Of a DNA stretch of 37,530 bases, positions 24,284 through 32,740 are shown in pieces (position 1 is the first letter of the stretch; each line of letters starts with the position of its first letter). The stretch is from Bacillaceae bacterium S4-13-56 (GTDB lineage Bacteria; Bacillota; Bacilli; Bacillales; JAWJLM01), in the NCBI GenBank assembly GCA_040191315.1, contig JAWJLM010000046.1:1-37530 (forward strand). The letters are read 5' to 3'. Below the pieces are notes generated by a model that was not told where the DNA came from, searched no databases, and saw only the letters and a program-made list of their open reading frames with translations. Both the position numbers and the translations under genes were made by a program.

Positions 24284-25010
24284 AACAATGATATTGTGAA
24301 GTAATGTACTGCGCGAAACGTTTCCTTATAAGTGCCAAAACACGAAATAGGAGAATTGCTATTAAGCAATTACAACTAATTAACTGAAACTTGGAATGAA
24401 AGCCGTCATGTTGAGCTGAAACGAGTTATCTGATCCTCCTACATGCACATAATGATAGTAGTTAGAATGTGTATGAAGCTAGGTAAAGTCGGCTGAAATG
24501 AACCTAAGTTGCTTACCTAGAATATGGTTTGTGATAGGCCGGGATGCTACAAAATATCTACGGTGAGAATGTCCAATTGGACTGACGAACTTGCGGATGT
24601 ACGGGTCTAGAAACTAATACGCTCGAAAGGCGTATGCTGCGAACGCAGTGTCAAACACCGAAAAGTACGAGTAGTGTATAGGAACTTCGGGATATCTAAC
24701 AAATGAGGATATAGGTTGGCAGGCTTAAAGTGAGCACCTACGGATATATGTAAAGCTAGGTTAATCGGAACGTTGTAAGTAAGAAACATCTACTATTAAA
24801 CGACTACTATCGGGATGGTGTCTATAAGATAATTATTTATCGAAGTGACTTTATTCTTGCGAAAGTAGGGACACAGTACCGTTGAAGCGTGTAACGAACG
24901 TGGAGGGATAGTCCCAAGTCTTCTCTTTGAAAACTAACATAACTAAATGAAACTCACATGGTCGAGTAAGATGATGGGATTTTCCGCAAGGAAGGAGAAA
25001 CAATCCATCG

Positions 25011-26810
25011 GTGAGTACAGCTTTACGACATGCAGAATATTACGGTATGCAAGACATATTTGATGACCTTTATGAGCGAAGTAAAAACAATGCTACAAAG
25101 GGTTTAAGGCTATATGAACATATCATATCAAAAGACAATATCTTATTAGCCTTTCGGAACATTAAAGCGAATACAGGTTCAAAAACAGCTGGAACTGACG
25201 GCATCACGATTGACCAATACAAGATTGAAAACGCTGATGAATTTATCGAGGAAATCCGAAAAACATTACAGAATTATAAACCTCAAACGGTACGAAGGGT
25301 TGAGATACCAAAACCTAGTGGCAAGAAACGCCCATTAGGAATTCCAACTATGAGAGATAGATTAATTCAACAGATGTTCAAACAAGTATTAGAGCCAATA
25401 TGTGAAGCTAAATTTTATCACCATTCATATGGTTTTAGACCAAATAGGTCAACTCATCATGTAATGGCTAGATGTCAGTTCTTAGTCAATAATGTGAAGT
25501 TGCATCATGTAGTAGACATTGATATACAAGGTTTCTTTGACAACGTGAACCATTCAAAGTTAATTAAACAAATGTACAGTATAGGCATACGGGACAAAAG
25601 AGTTTTAACGATTGTCTCGAAAATGCTAAAAGCACCAATAAAAGGCGTAGGTGTTCCAACTAAAGGAACCCCGCAAGGGGGAATATTATCTCCTCTTTTA
25701 TCAAACATTGTTTTAAATGATTTAGATTGGTGGATAGCTAACCAATGGGAATGCTTAAAAACAAAACAAACTTATACACCTTGCGGTAAATTAAGGGCGT
25801 TAAAGAGAACGAATCTCAAACAAATGTATATCGTCAGATATGCAGATGATTTCAAGATTTTCACGAATTCCCCTAAGTTAGCTATCAAGATATACCATGC
25901 CACCAAAGGATACCTAAAGAATCAATTAAACCTTGATATATCAACTGAGAAATCAGCGATTACTAATCTTAGAAAGAGAAAATCTGATTTTCTAGGTTTT
26001 TCTCTCAAAGCAGTAGCTAAGCGTAATAAGTATGTAGCCAACACACACGTTATGGATAAAAAGATGAAAAATATACTAGAAAAACTTAGATGTTTAATTC
26101 GCAAAATCCAAAATAAGCCAACGCCACATACTGTCATGGATTATAACGCTTATATTCTCGGAATAAAAAACTACTTCAAGGTTGCGACTCATATTAATAT
26201 AGATTTTGGAAAAATATCCTATCTTCTATTGAAAACCATGTATAATCGTCTAAAGCCAATTGGCAAATATGGAAAACCTATTAAGCCATCAGATACATAC
26301 AAGAAACTTCATAAGAATAATTTCAGAACATATAAAATTGCTGGTGCATATTTATTTCCTTTAGGAGACATTCAAACAAGGAATGCCATGAACTTCAGTC
26401 AAGATATATGTAATTATACAAAAGAAGGAAGACTTAAACTTCATCAAAATCTTAGAGCCGACGTTGCCATAGAAATTAACAAAATGTTACAAATACCCTA
26501 CGGTAAGGACAATTTAGAAAATGCAGATAACAGAATTTCAAGGTACTCAATGCAATTAGGTAAATGTGCAGTAACAGGGGAATTTTTAATATCTAATCAG
26601 GTACACTGTCATCATAAGATACCCCGACATATGGGAGGTACAGATGAATTTAATAATCTTGTCATCGTACATAAAGATGTCCATAGATTAATCCATGCTA
26701 CAAGTGAAAAGACGATTGAACGATATAGGAACATTCTTCAATTAGATGGAAAACAATTGAAGAAGCTAAACCAATTTCGTAAAGTTTGTAATTTAGTTAC
26801 TTTAGTTTAA
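25011..26810 (+). CDS. ltrA: group II intron reverse transcriptase/maturase with HNH endonuclease
   Basis: 599 residues. RT blocks in order: AGTDGITIDQY, EIPKPSGKKRPLGIPTMRDR, FYHHSYGFRPNRSTH, VVDIDIQGFFDNV, GTPQGGILSPLLSNI and the catalytic YIVRYADDFKIF; then the maturase domain X, and a C-terminal HNH (CAVTGEFLISNQVHCHHKIPRHMGG ... NNLVIVHKDVHRLIH). It should splice the intron RNA and drive retrohoming with second-strand nicking. The start is GTG at 25011, with GGAAGGAG about 15 bases upstream. The frame is intact, so the intron could be mobile. Confidence 0.93.
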   Translation: MSTALRHAEYYGMQDIFDDLYERSKNNATKGLRLYEHIISKDNILLAFRNIKANTGSKTAGTDGITIDQYKIENADEFIEEIRKTLQNYKPQTVRRVEIPKPSGKKRPLGIPTMRDRLIQQMFKQVLEPICEAKFYHHSYGFRPNRSTHHVMARCQFLVNNVKLHHVVDIDIQGFFDNVNHSKLIKQMYSIGIRDKRVLTIVSKMLKAPIKGVGVPTKGTPQGGILSPLLSNIVLNDLDWWIANQWECLKTKQTYTPCGKLRALKRTNLKQMYIVRYADDFKIFTNSPKLAIKIYHATKGYLKNQLNLDISTEKSAITNLRKRKSDFLGFSLKAVAKRNKYVANTHVMDKKMKNILEKLRCLIRKIQNKPTPHTVMDYNAYILGIKNYFKVATHINIDFGKISYLLLKTMYNRLKPIGKYGKPIKPSDTYKKLHKNNFRTYKIAGAYLFPLGDIQTRNAMNFSQDICNYTKEGRLKLHQNLRADVAIEINKMLQIPYGKDNLENADNRISRYSMQLGKCAVTGEFLISNQVHCHHKIPRHMGGTDEFNNLVIVHKDVHRLIHATSEKTIERYRNILQLDGKQLKKLNQFRKVCNLVTLV

Positions 26811-26822
26811 AAGAATAAGATG

Positions 26823-26858
26823 GAACGCCTAATGCGGTGAAAGCCGCACGTTGGGTGT
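26823..26858 (+). ncRNA. group II intron domain V
   Basis: ACGCCTAAT pairs with TTGGGTGT, GCGGT with GCCGC, around a GAAA tetraloop (26839-26842), with a short bulge ACG at 26848-26850. This is the catalytic domain V shape. It lies 13 bases after the maturase stop. Confidence 0.85.
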
Positions 26859-27062
26859 GGGGCAGGGGAAAAGATGGAGATTGCATCAAAGTCTTACCTA
26901 TTGCTATTAAAGTAACGGATGCACATCTACAACAAGGTAGGCGAGTATTTTGGTTAAAAAGAAACAAAAAGTTTTTAAATACAATCAATATTAGCAGCAT
27001 TAACGGAACATATTGCCGAAGAAAGTGGTTCATCCATTCTTAAACAAACGTGAGAATGGATG

Positions 27063-27461
27063 TTACAGTTTTTCTGTATGACTTTTTATTGTTGAAACAA
27101 TTTCTTCAAACTTGTATTTATGATTTACGACATCAACAGTAAAGTCTTGTTCCTCTTCAATTCCCATTTTCCATTGATAATGGTTTATTTTCAAAAAGAC
27201 AATTAATGAAGCAAGGGCTGTTCGCTTATTCGCATTATGAAAGGCATGGTTCTTAGCAATTGACTCAAAAAGTGCGGCTGCCTTTTCGTAAATAGATGGG
27301 TACGCATCACTACCTAAGACTGACTGTTTTGGTCGGTTAATAGCTGAATCAAGTAGGTTTGGATCTTTTACTCCTAAAGGTTCATCTGGGGAATATAGAC
27401 GAATTTGTACTGTATTAATAGCAATGACTTGGTTTGTTGTAAGATAGATGACTTCATCCAT
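27063..27461 (-). CDS. Doc/Fic-type toxin (death-on-curing)
   Basis: 132 residues. The Fic/Doc motif reads HAFHNANKRTALASLIVFL (HxFxNANKR), with SIAKNHAFH before it and GVKDPNLLDSAINRPKQS near residue 30, as in phage P1 Doc. Doc phosphorylates elongation factor Tu and blocks translation. It shares one base with the stop of the antitoxin gene. An inverted repeat (CATCCATTCT/AGAATGGATG, 27031-27062) lies just after its stop, with weak U-tract. The frame and the motif are intact, so the module could be active. Confidence 0.9.
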   Translation of the reverse strand: MDEVIYLTTNQVIAINTVQIRLYSPDEPLGVKDPNLLDSAINRPKQSVLGSDAYPSIYEKAAALFESIAKNHAFHNANKRTALASLIVFLKINHYQWKMGIEEEQDFTVDVVNHKYKFEEIVSTIKSHTEKL

Positions 27462-27712
27462 TATCTGTTCACTAACCCTTTAAACGCTTTGTCATGCTCA
27501 TTAATGACATTATTTAAAATATCCATGAATTTTGCATCGACACCTTCAGGAAGTGTTACCTGTTCTTTTTTTCTCAAAACAATTTTCCCATCCTTCACTT
27601 CAACTTGGACATCATCTCCTTGTGCTAAGCCAACTTGTTTAAGTAATTCAGTAGGAAGAGTGATTCCAAAACTATTTCCAATCTTAGTCACTTTTCTTTC
27701 GAATTGTTCCAA
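27461..27712 (-). CDS. AbrB/MazE-type antitoxin of the Doc toxin
   Basis: 83 residues. The N-terminal swapped-hairpin domain reads RKVTKIGNSFGITLPTELLKQVGLAQGDDVQVEVKDGKIVL, a typical SpoVT/AbrB DNA-binding domain; the acidic C-terminal tail (DAKFMDILNNVINEHDKAFKGLVNR) should bind Doc. It starts with TTG behind GGGGATG. It ends one base into the toxin gene, the usual coupled antitoxin-first order. It should repress its own promoter through the palindrome at 27735-27753. Confidence 0.88.
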   Translation of the reverse strand: MEQFERKVTKIGNSFGITLPTELLKQVGLAQGDDVQVEVKDGKIVLRKKEQVTLPEGVDAKFMDILNNVINEHDKAFKGLVNR

Positions 27713-27734
27713 AAGATCACATCCCCATTATAAT

Positions 27735-27753
27735 TGTTATAACGATTATAACA
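27735..27753. promoter_or_regulatory. palindromic operator of the AbrB-Doc unit
   Basis: A perfect 8-3-8 palindrome TGTTATAA-CGA-TTATAACA overlaps TATAAT-like -10 elements 25-40 bases before the antitoxin start. It is the obvious site for autoregulation. The stretch 27754-28122 beyond it shows no gene I can support. Confidence 0.7.
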
Positions 27754-28122
27754 TATAAAAGTGATCTTTAAAAAATATGATAGTACGTGAATGGTACACT
27801 TGAAGTAAAGGGTGCCGCACGACAAGTTCTGTTATAAGCGTTCTAAACGTGAAAGAGAGAAGATAATCACTGATTAATCTTAACTTTATAACCAAGAATG
27901 GGACTAATCCAAAGTAATTAAGATACACCAGTAGTTAATGTGAAATGTTATAATATGGTTCACTCCCAAAAATGTCACTTACTTACATCCGACACCACAT
28001 ATAGTATGAGATGTGTTAATCAGCCTACACCATCTCGTGGTATCTAAGCATTATTTTTAGAAAACCTCCTTTTTGGGGACTCCATAATATAGATAATGAT
28101 TTAGACGAGAGGAATGATATTA

Positions 28123-28433
28123 ATGGCAATGGAGGAATCTAAAGCGAAAGTTGGTATAAACCCTGAATTCCTGCCTTTTTTAAAAGGGGAAAACGTGAAT
28201 TCTGTTGATGAAGATGTCAATATATCGTTAGTCATGTATTTGTTTCGGCAAGAAAATTAACTTTGGCACGAGCAGCAGAGTTAAGTGGTAAAAGTATATC
28301 TGACTTTATTCAGATTTTAATTGATCACAATATTCACTGGGGTAAATATTCAGAGGAACATAAAAAGCAAGATGACGAAACAATTAAATATATCTTAAAC
28401 GAAGTTGGTAAAGATAATGAAAGCAATATGTAA
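28123..28433 (+). pseudogene. UPF0175-family antitoxin, frameshifted
   Basis: The first frame (28123-28260, 45 codons) runs MAMEESKAKVGINPEFL ... NISLVMYL and then stops. The second frame continues without loss as FVSARKLTLARAAELSGKSISDFIQILIDHNIHWG to 28433. The VNISLxMYLF...A..LSGxS..DF pattern is that of UPF0175, the antitoxin of DUF3368 toxins. One lost base near 28240-28245 explains the break. It overlaps the start of the toxin remnant. Confidence 0.75.
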
Positions 28434-28879
28434 TACTAGTCCTATTATTGGTCTTTCTATAATCGGTTGTCTTGACACAAGAAGTATATAGGGAAGTTGT
28501 GCATAAATGCAGTGAACAAGCAATTGGAAAACATGAGTTAAAAAATGATGTGAAAAAAGGGTATATTGAGGTTTATGAGGTAAAAGACCAAGAATTTGTA
28601 ATGAAATCATATGGACGTTTGCATAAAGGGGAATTAGAGGTAATCGTGGGAGCTAAAGAACTTAATACAAGTATTGTAATTATAGATGAAAAGTCAGCAA
28701 GGAATTTTGCTGAAGCATTGATGCTCAGACCCTTAGGGCTTATTGGTATTTTGAAATTGGCAAAACAAAAAGAAAAGATAAATGAAATTAAGCCATTCAT
28801 TGAATTACTAGTATTGAAAAAGTTTCGAATGTCTAAAAAAATGATAAAACTAGTATTAAAGGAAGTTGGAGAAATCTAA
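28417..28879 (+). pseudogene. DUF3368 PIN-domain toxin, broken by deletion
   Basis: An ATG at 28417 opens MKAICNTSPIIGLSIIGCLD and stops at 28491. In another frame (28472-28879) the protein resumes as TQEVYREVVHKCSEQAIGKHELK, with the core LHKGELEVIVGAKELNTSIVIIDEKSARNFAEAL and GLIGILKLAKQKEKI. About 12 residues between (normally a LFxEVYIP stretch) are missing. DUF3368 proteins are PIN-fold RNases paired with UPF0175. Both partners are broken here, so the module is dead. A terminator follows at 28949. Confidence 0.75.
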
Positions 28880-28948
28880 GTGCAAAACAAAGACACTGTG
28901 TAAATTCTATTTTTGTGGGACCTAATAAACAATGTGGTAATGATTAAT

Positions 28949-28976
28949 GTCCAGTAATGTTTACTGGGCTTATTTT
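28949..28976 (+). terminator. terminator of the decayed toxin-antitoxin unit
   Basis: GTCCAGTAA (28949-28957) pairs with TTACTGGGC (28961-28969) across a three-base loop, followed by TTATTTTGTT. Beyond it, 28977-29260 shows no gene. Confidence 0.75.
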
Positions 28977-29260
28977 GTTAAAAGTAATTATAATTTGTGA
29001 AACCTATCACTTAAAGTAAAGGGGGCGCTTTAGTTTATTTATACTGTGAATTATAGTTCGGAATGTATGCTAATCATCATGTTATTACTATTGTGATTAG
29101 TGTTTCTCTCTCCCGAAACTGAACCTGTTAACCCAAACTAGGCTGCTCATTATGTTCATTTTGACTCTTATCTTTTTGAACCATGAACATGCTCCTTTTA
29201 CCCTCATTTATTATTAATCTTCCCTTCTTAATAAAAAATGGGAGTGGAGCATTTTAACAG

Positions 29261-29593
29261 TTAAATCGAATGCAATAGTTGTACCAATATGTAGATAGCG
29301 ACTGCCCAAATGATGATCGCCGAAATCTTGTTTATTAGAAGGAGTAGTTTCCCTTTTCCAACTAGATTTCCAATCACTCGACCTACAATAGCCAGACCAA
29401 TAAACCAAAGCCAAGATACATGACTTTCTTTGCTCCTGAGCACACCAGGGAGCTTGTTCCAATTACCCCAATTGTTTCTAATATAGCGCGTGAGAGCTTA
29501 AAAGAGAAACAGACATTGCAAAAACAATTGAGCACCTAGTGGCTAAATTAAACCTAAGGCTAAAATAAAACCATGCAAAAGCGCAGCGACCAT
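29261..29593 (-). pseudogene. LysE-family amino-acid exporter, decayed
   Basis: From an ATG at 29593 (RBS AGGGAGAAATAAAA) the frame reads MVAALLHGFILALGLI, then an in-frame TAG, then PLGAQ. After a deletion it resumes as FAMSVSLLSSHA and, in another frame, LETIGVIGTSSLV, and ends VSWLWFIGLAIVGRVIGNLVGKGKLLLLINKISAIIIW. These are N-terminal, middle and C-terminal parts of a LysE/YggA-type exporter. It is 333 bases long against about 620 expected and carries a nonsense codon, a deletion and frameshifts. Confidence 0.75.
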
Positions 29594-29644
29594 TTTTATT
29601 TCTCCCTAATTGCGTTGATGCTATATTTTATCATATAAAAGTCG

Positions 29645-30334
29645 TTACATCTCTATTTTATACCCAAGTCCCCTTATCGTTTTAATATGATGAAAATCAG
29701 GATCATGTCTACCAATTTTTTCTCTTAGACGACTTATATGAACATCTAAATTTCTAGAGTCCACTCCAAACTCATATCCCCATACGTCTTGAAAAATTTG
29801 ATCACGAGTTACTAATTTTCCCTTGTTTCTAGCAAAATAAGAAATTAATTCAAATTCTTTTAATGTTAATTCAAGCTTAGATTTTCCCACAAACGCATCA
29901 TGTTGTTCGTGGAAAATTTCAACAGAACCTAATTGATCTTTATGCTCATATTCTTTTATTCCGGATGTGTTCCTTCTTCGAATAATAGCTTTTATTCTTG
30001 CAACAAGTTCAGGTACACTAAAGGGCTTGGTCATATAATCATCGGCTCCAAGCTCCAAACTCAATACCTTATCAAACTCCTCATCCTTAGCGGTCAACAT
30101 AAGAATAGCAACATTTTCATTTCTGAATCTCAACTCTTTACAAACTTCGATTCCATCTTTTTTAGGTAACATCATATCTAAGACCATTAGAGTTGGGCGG
30201 TGAACATAAACGGAGCGAATGGCTTCTTCCCCATCCATTGCCCTAACCACCTGAAAACCAGCCTTTGTTAAATTAAAATCGAGCAATTCTACAATTGAAG
30301 GTTCATCATCAACTACTAAAATTTTTTCGTTCAT
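29645..30334 (-). CDS. OmpR/PhoB-family response regulator (orphan)
   Basis: 229 residues. Receiver domain 4-118 with acidic pair Asp9/Asp10, phosphorylation site Asp53 (LMVLDMMLPKKDG), Thr81 (LMLTAKD) and Lys103 (DYMTKPF). C-terminal winged helix (LTLKEFELISYFARNKGKLVTRDQ ... DVHISRLREKIG ... IRGLGYKI). Closest in feel to Bacillus PhoP/WalR. RBS GGGAGAGG is seven bases before the ATG. No histidine kinase gene is beside it; the decayed exporter follows. Its partner and targets cannot be told. Confidence 0.93.
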   Translation of the reverse strand: MNEKILVVDDEPSIVELLDFNLTKAGFQVVRAMDGEEAIRSVYVHRPTLMVLDMMLPKKDGIEVCKELRFRNENVAILMLTAKDEEFDKVLSLELGADDYMTKPFSVPELVARIKAIIRRRNTSGIKEYEHKDQLGSVEIFHEQHDAFVGKSKLELTLKEFELISYFARNKGKLVTRDQIFQDVWGYEFGVDSRNLDVHISRLREKIGRHDPDFHHIKTIRGLGYKIEM

Positions 30335-30439
30335 CGAACCTCTCCCACTCTATTTTTATATATCCATATTACTTTTGTATTGTTAACCAATAATTAAGGG
30401 ATTGTAAAAGAAAGGTAAAGAAGGAACGTTTTAAATAAG

Positions 30440-30466
30440 AAAAGAGTAGAAATTACTTCTACTCCA
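30440..30466 (-). terminator. terminator of the 131-residue protein gene
   Basis: GAGTAGAA (30444-30451) pairs with TTCTACTC (30457-30464). On the minus strand TTTTCTTATTT follows. Confidence 0.85.
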
Positions 30467-30481
30467 CTTCTGTATTCAAAT

Positions 30482-30877
30482 TCATTTCCAGCGTAATAAA
30501 ATACTTAATTTACAACACTCTCCCGCTTCTACGGAGGAGGATAACAGAAGATGAATACCATCAGGATTAAATGTAGTTTTTACTTTTGACTTCACTCCTG
30601 TTGATTCAATCAAACGTTCCACTTCCTTCTGCTGAGACTCCTGAGCCGCTGACATAACTTTTTGGGCAAAGGATTTTGATTGAGCAAGTCTATCCAAAAT
30701 GACACTAGCATCCTTTAAGAGTTTTTGCATCTCTATAGCCGATTCATTAAAGAGTGTCGGATCCACTTCTGGGAATTGGGGTCTATAAGAATATATCCCA
30801 TTCATAGGATATGAGTTATAAACAGGGGGAATGTTGGGATAAGGATTAAATCTTTGCCAATCATATGGGTTGTACAC
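30482..30877 (-). CDS. hypothetical Tyr/Pro-rich protein, possibly spore-associated
   Basis: 131 residues. The N-terminal 40 are rich in Tyr, Pro and Asn (YNPYDWQRFNPYPNIPPVYNSYP), like Bacillus spore-coat or spore-surface proteins; the middle is helical (about 45-95) and the end is a small strand-rich tail (VKTTFNPDGIHLLLSSSVEAGECC). Starts with GTG behind AAGGAGG at seven bases. No signal peptide or membrane segment. The spore link is a guess from composition. Confidence 0.65.
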   Translation of the reverse strand: MYNPYDWQRFNPYPNIPPVYNSYPMNGIYSYRPQFPEVDPTLFNESAIEMQKLLKDASVILDRLAQSKSFAQKVMSAAQESQQKEVERLIESTGVKSKVKTTFNPDGIHLLLSSSVEAGECCKLSILLRWK

Positions 30878-30968
30878 TGGAAAACCTCCTTATATAGTAC
30901 TTGTAACAGTATATGATTTAGGGAGGCTCCTGTGCTTGTCGCTCATTGTTTAGTTTTGAGGTGATATT

Positions 30969-31556
30969 ATGAAATGGAATCCGATGCCATCTTCTTTCTT
31001 TCAACAAGAAACGCTAGTATTAGCTCAGGATTTATTAGGAAAAATTCTAGTAAAGGAAACTAAAGAAGGAACTACTGCTGGATGGATTGTGGAAACAGAA
31101 GCATATAAAGGACCCATGGACCGTGCCGCTCATAGTTATGGGAATCGAAGAACAAAAAGAACCGAGATTATGTTTGGTGAACCTGGTTTAGTATATACCT
31201 ATCAAATGCATACCCATTGCCTTGTCAATGTTGTCAGTGCTCCTATTGAGCAACCAGAAGCTATCTTAATTCGAGCCGTTGAGCCAATACAGGGGATTGA
31301 GCTTATGTATCAACGGAGAGGAAAAGATAAGAAGAAAACAGATCTGACAAGTGGTCCTGGAAAATTAACAAAAGCTATGGGAATAACTATGGAAGACTAC
31401 GGAAATAAATTTTATGAATCATCCCTCTATATCGCTGAGGGAGAAAAACCACACGAGATTTCATCGGGGCCTCGTATTGGCATCGGAAATTCGGGAGAAG
31501 CACAGCACTATCCTTGGAGGTTTTGGATTACTGGAAACTCATTTATTTCGAGATAA
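30969..31556 (+). CDS. mpg: 3-methyladenine DNA glycosylase, AAG/MPG type
   Basis: 195 residues. The AAG family motifs are visible: LAQDLLGKILV, the catalytic-site VETEAYKGPMDRAAHSYGNRRTKRTEIMFGEPGLVYTYQMHTHCLVNVV (Glu near residue 42, YxYxxHxxxNVV) and SGPGKLTKAMGI. It removes alkylated purines. RBS GAGGTGAT is before the ATG. The frame stops at 31556 and a periodic array begins just behind it. It is divergent from the minus-strand gene at 30482, so the 91-base gap holds both promoters. Confidence 0.93.
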   Translation: MKWNPMPSSFFQQETLVLAQDLLGKILVKETKEGTTAGWIVETEAYKGPMDRAAHSYGNRRTKRTEIMFGEPGLVYTYQMHTHCLVNVVSAPIEQPEAILIRAVEPIQGIELMYQRRGKDKKKTDLTSGPGKLTKAMGITMEDYGNKFYESSLYIAEGEKPHEISSGPRIGIGNSGEAQHYPWRFWITGNSFISR

Positions 31557-31576
31557 TAAATGTTTTTTGTTTAGAG

Positions 31577-31629
31577 TTGAGGAGCTGGGGGTTGAGGGGT
31601 GTATTGGGGGTTGAGGGGTGTATTGGGGG
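31577..31629 (+). repeat. G-rich tandem repeat (possible G-quadruplex)
   Basis: A 19-bp unit TTGAGGGGTGTATTGGGGG (31592-31610) is repeated exactly at 31611-31629, and a 15-bp shortened unit lies before it. G-tracts of 4-5 at 31587-31591, 31596-31599, 31606-31610, 31615-31618 and 31625-31629 are separated by loops of 4 or 6 bases. It lies 20 bases after the mpg stop and runs directly into array B. Confidence 0.85.
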
Positions 31630-31631
31630 TT

Positions 31632-31803
31632 GAGCATTCGCTTGATACTTTGAGCATAAAACGAGAATACTGCGCATATGGGATAAAGAGTGAGCATTAC
31701 CGTAAAAATACCGCGCATAAAATCTCGATTTTTGAGCATAACCCCCTCAAATTCCGAGCATTAAAGGCAAGAGTAGCGCATAGACAAGTTAGTTTGAGCA
31801 TAT
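31632..31803 (+). repeat. periodic short-motif array B (9 units, 20-22 bp period)
   Basis: GAGCATT/GAGCATA/GCGCATA cores start at 31632, 31652, 31672, 31692, 31713, 31734, 31756, 31776 and 31796. The spacings 20-20-20-21-21-22-20-20 equal those of array A from 14499 on. Spacers are similar too, for example GCATAAAATCTCGATTTTT here and GCATAAAACCTTTATTTTT in A. There is no open frame. The rest of 31804-31889 shows nothing. Confidence 0.85.
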
Positions 31804-31887
31804 AGAGAGAGTAACTTCATAGGTTTCTGTATATTTCTTCATACGTTTCATATGGTTAATAACAAACTCTAAAAACTATTAGATTAG

Positions 31888-31929
31888 ATAAACAACCCGG
31901 TAATTTTATTTGATTGCCGGGTTGTTTAT
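31888..31929. terminator. bidirectional terminator between mpg/array B and the thrS remnant
   Basis: A perfect 11-bp stem AAACAACCCGG (31890-31900) with CCGGGTTGTTT (31917-31927). It probably served the threonyl-tRNA synthetase gene on the minus strand. Confidence 0.8.
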
Positions 31930-31969
31930 GATTATTGTTCTTACTATTCATCGCGTCTTACAACTGACC

Positions 31970-32740
31970 TCAAAATTCTTCCACCAACTGATCTACATTC
32001 ATTTCTCTTCGATTTCCCTTTTTCCTTCTTCTCACGGCGATTGAATTATTCTTGATTTCCTTATCTCCAATCACCATCATATAAGGAATCTTTTGCATAT
32101 CTGCTTCACGTATTTTCAGCCCTACTTTTTCAGAACGGTCATCCACTTCGACACGAATGCCTTGGCTCATCAATTCTCGTTGAACGTTATAAGCATGACC
32201 TACATGAGACTCAGCTATGGGAAGTATTTTCCCTTGCACAGGGTGGAAAGTCCCCTTCATAATGTTCAATCAATATGGCCATGAACCTTTCGATGGATCC
32301 ATATATTGCACGATGGATCATAATCGGACGATGAGCCTCGTTATCTTCGCCAATATAAGAGCAATCAAATTTTTCTGGCATTTGAAAATCTAATTGAACA
32401 GTTCCACATTGCCAACTACGGCCAAGTGAATCTAATATATGAAAATCAATCTTTGGACCATAAAAGGCACCGTCTCCTTCATTTACCTGGCAAGAGATTC
32501 CCTTATCCTTCCATACATTCTCTAAGGATTTCTCGGCTCTATTCCATATTTCAATCTCTCCCATAAAATCTTCTAGGCGAGTCGACAGTTCAACTTTATA
32601 ATCAAAGCCGAATTTCTTATAAAACTCATCAATTAAATCTCACTTTCAATCTGCTCCTGACGAGAAAAGATATGAGCATCATCTTGAGTGAAAGATCTAA
32701 CTTAAGGATCCTGACAATTCATGACGATGAACGAGACCAC
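31970..32740 (-). pseudogene. thrS: threonyl-tRNA synthetase remnant (C-terminal half)
   Basis: Pieces in three frames make the C-terminal part of ThrRS. The scraps ECGRGLVHRHELSG and FTQDDAHIF lie at about 32640-32740; 32211-32564 reads [31 protein letters not shown] and [31 protein letters not shown]; 31970-32269 continues with [20 protein letters not shown] and the anticodon-binding domain. The N-terminal ~350 codons are missing and the coding part begins directly behind the T-box terminator hairpin. Several frameshifts make it inactive. The cell must have another thrS. Confidence 0.85.

Larger units (their letters stand above)
24300..26907 (+). mobile_element. group II intron with encoded maturase (ends approximate)
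   Basis: A ~700-base gene-free region with many short helices (domain I-IV) precedes the RT gene, and domain V follows it (26823-26858). A domain VI-like hairpin (GATG...CATC) and TTGCTAT give an end near 26907. The 5' end is estimated; no clear GUGYG is seen, and candidates lie at about 24295-24335. It sits just behind a terminator, like the terminator-seeking introns, yet its protein carries an HNH domain. Confidence 0.75.

Noticed and set aside
26837-27043. 68-residue ORF downstream of the maturase
   Set aside because: It spans intron domains V and VI and the flank, with no start signals.
27031-27062. 10-bp inverted repeat behind the Doc gene as a terminator
   Set aside because: On the minus strand GAACCACTTTC follows the stem rather than a U-tract. 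It may only protect the 3' end.
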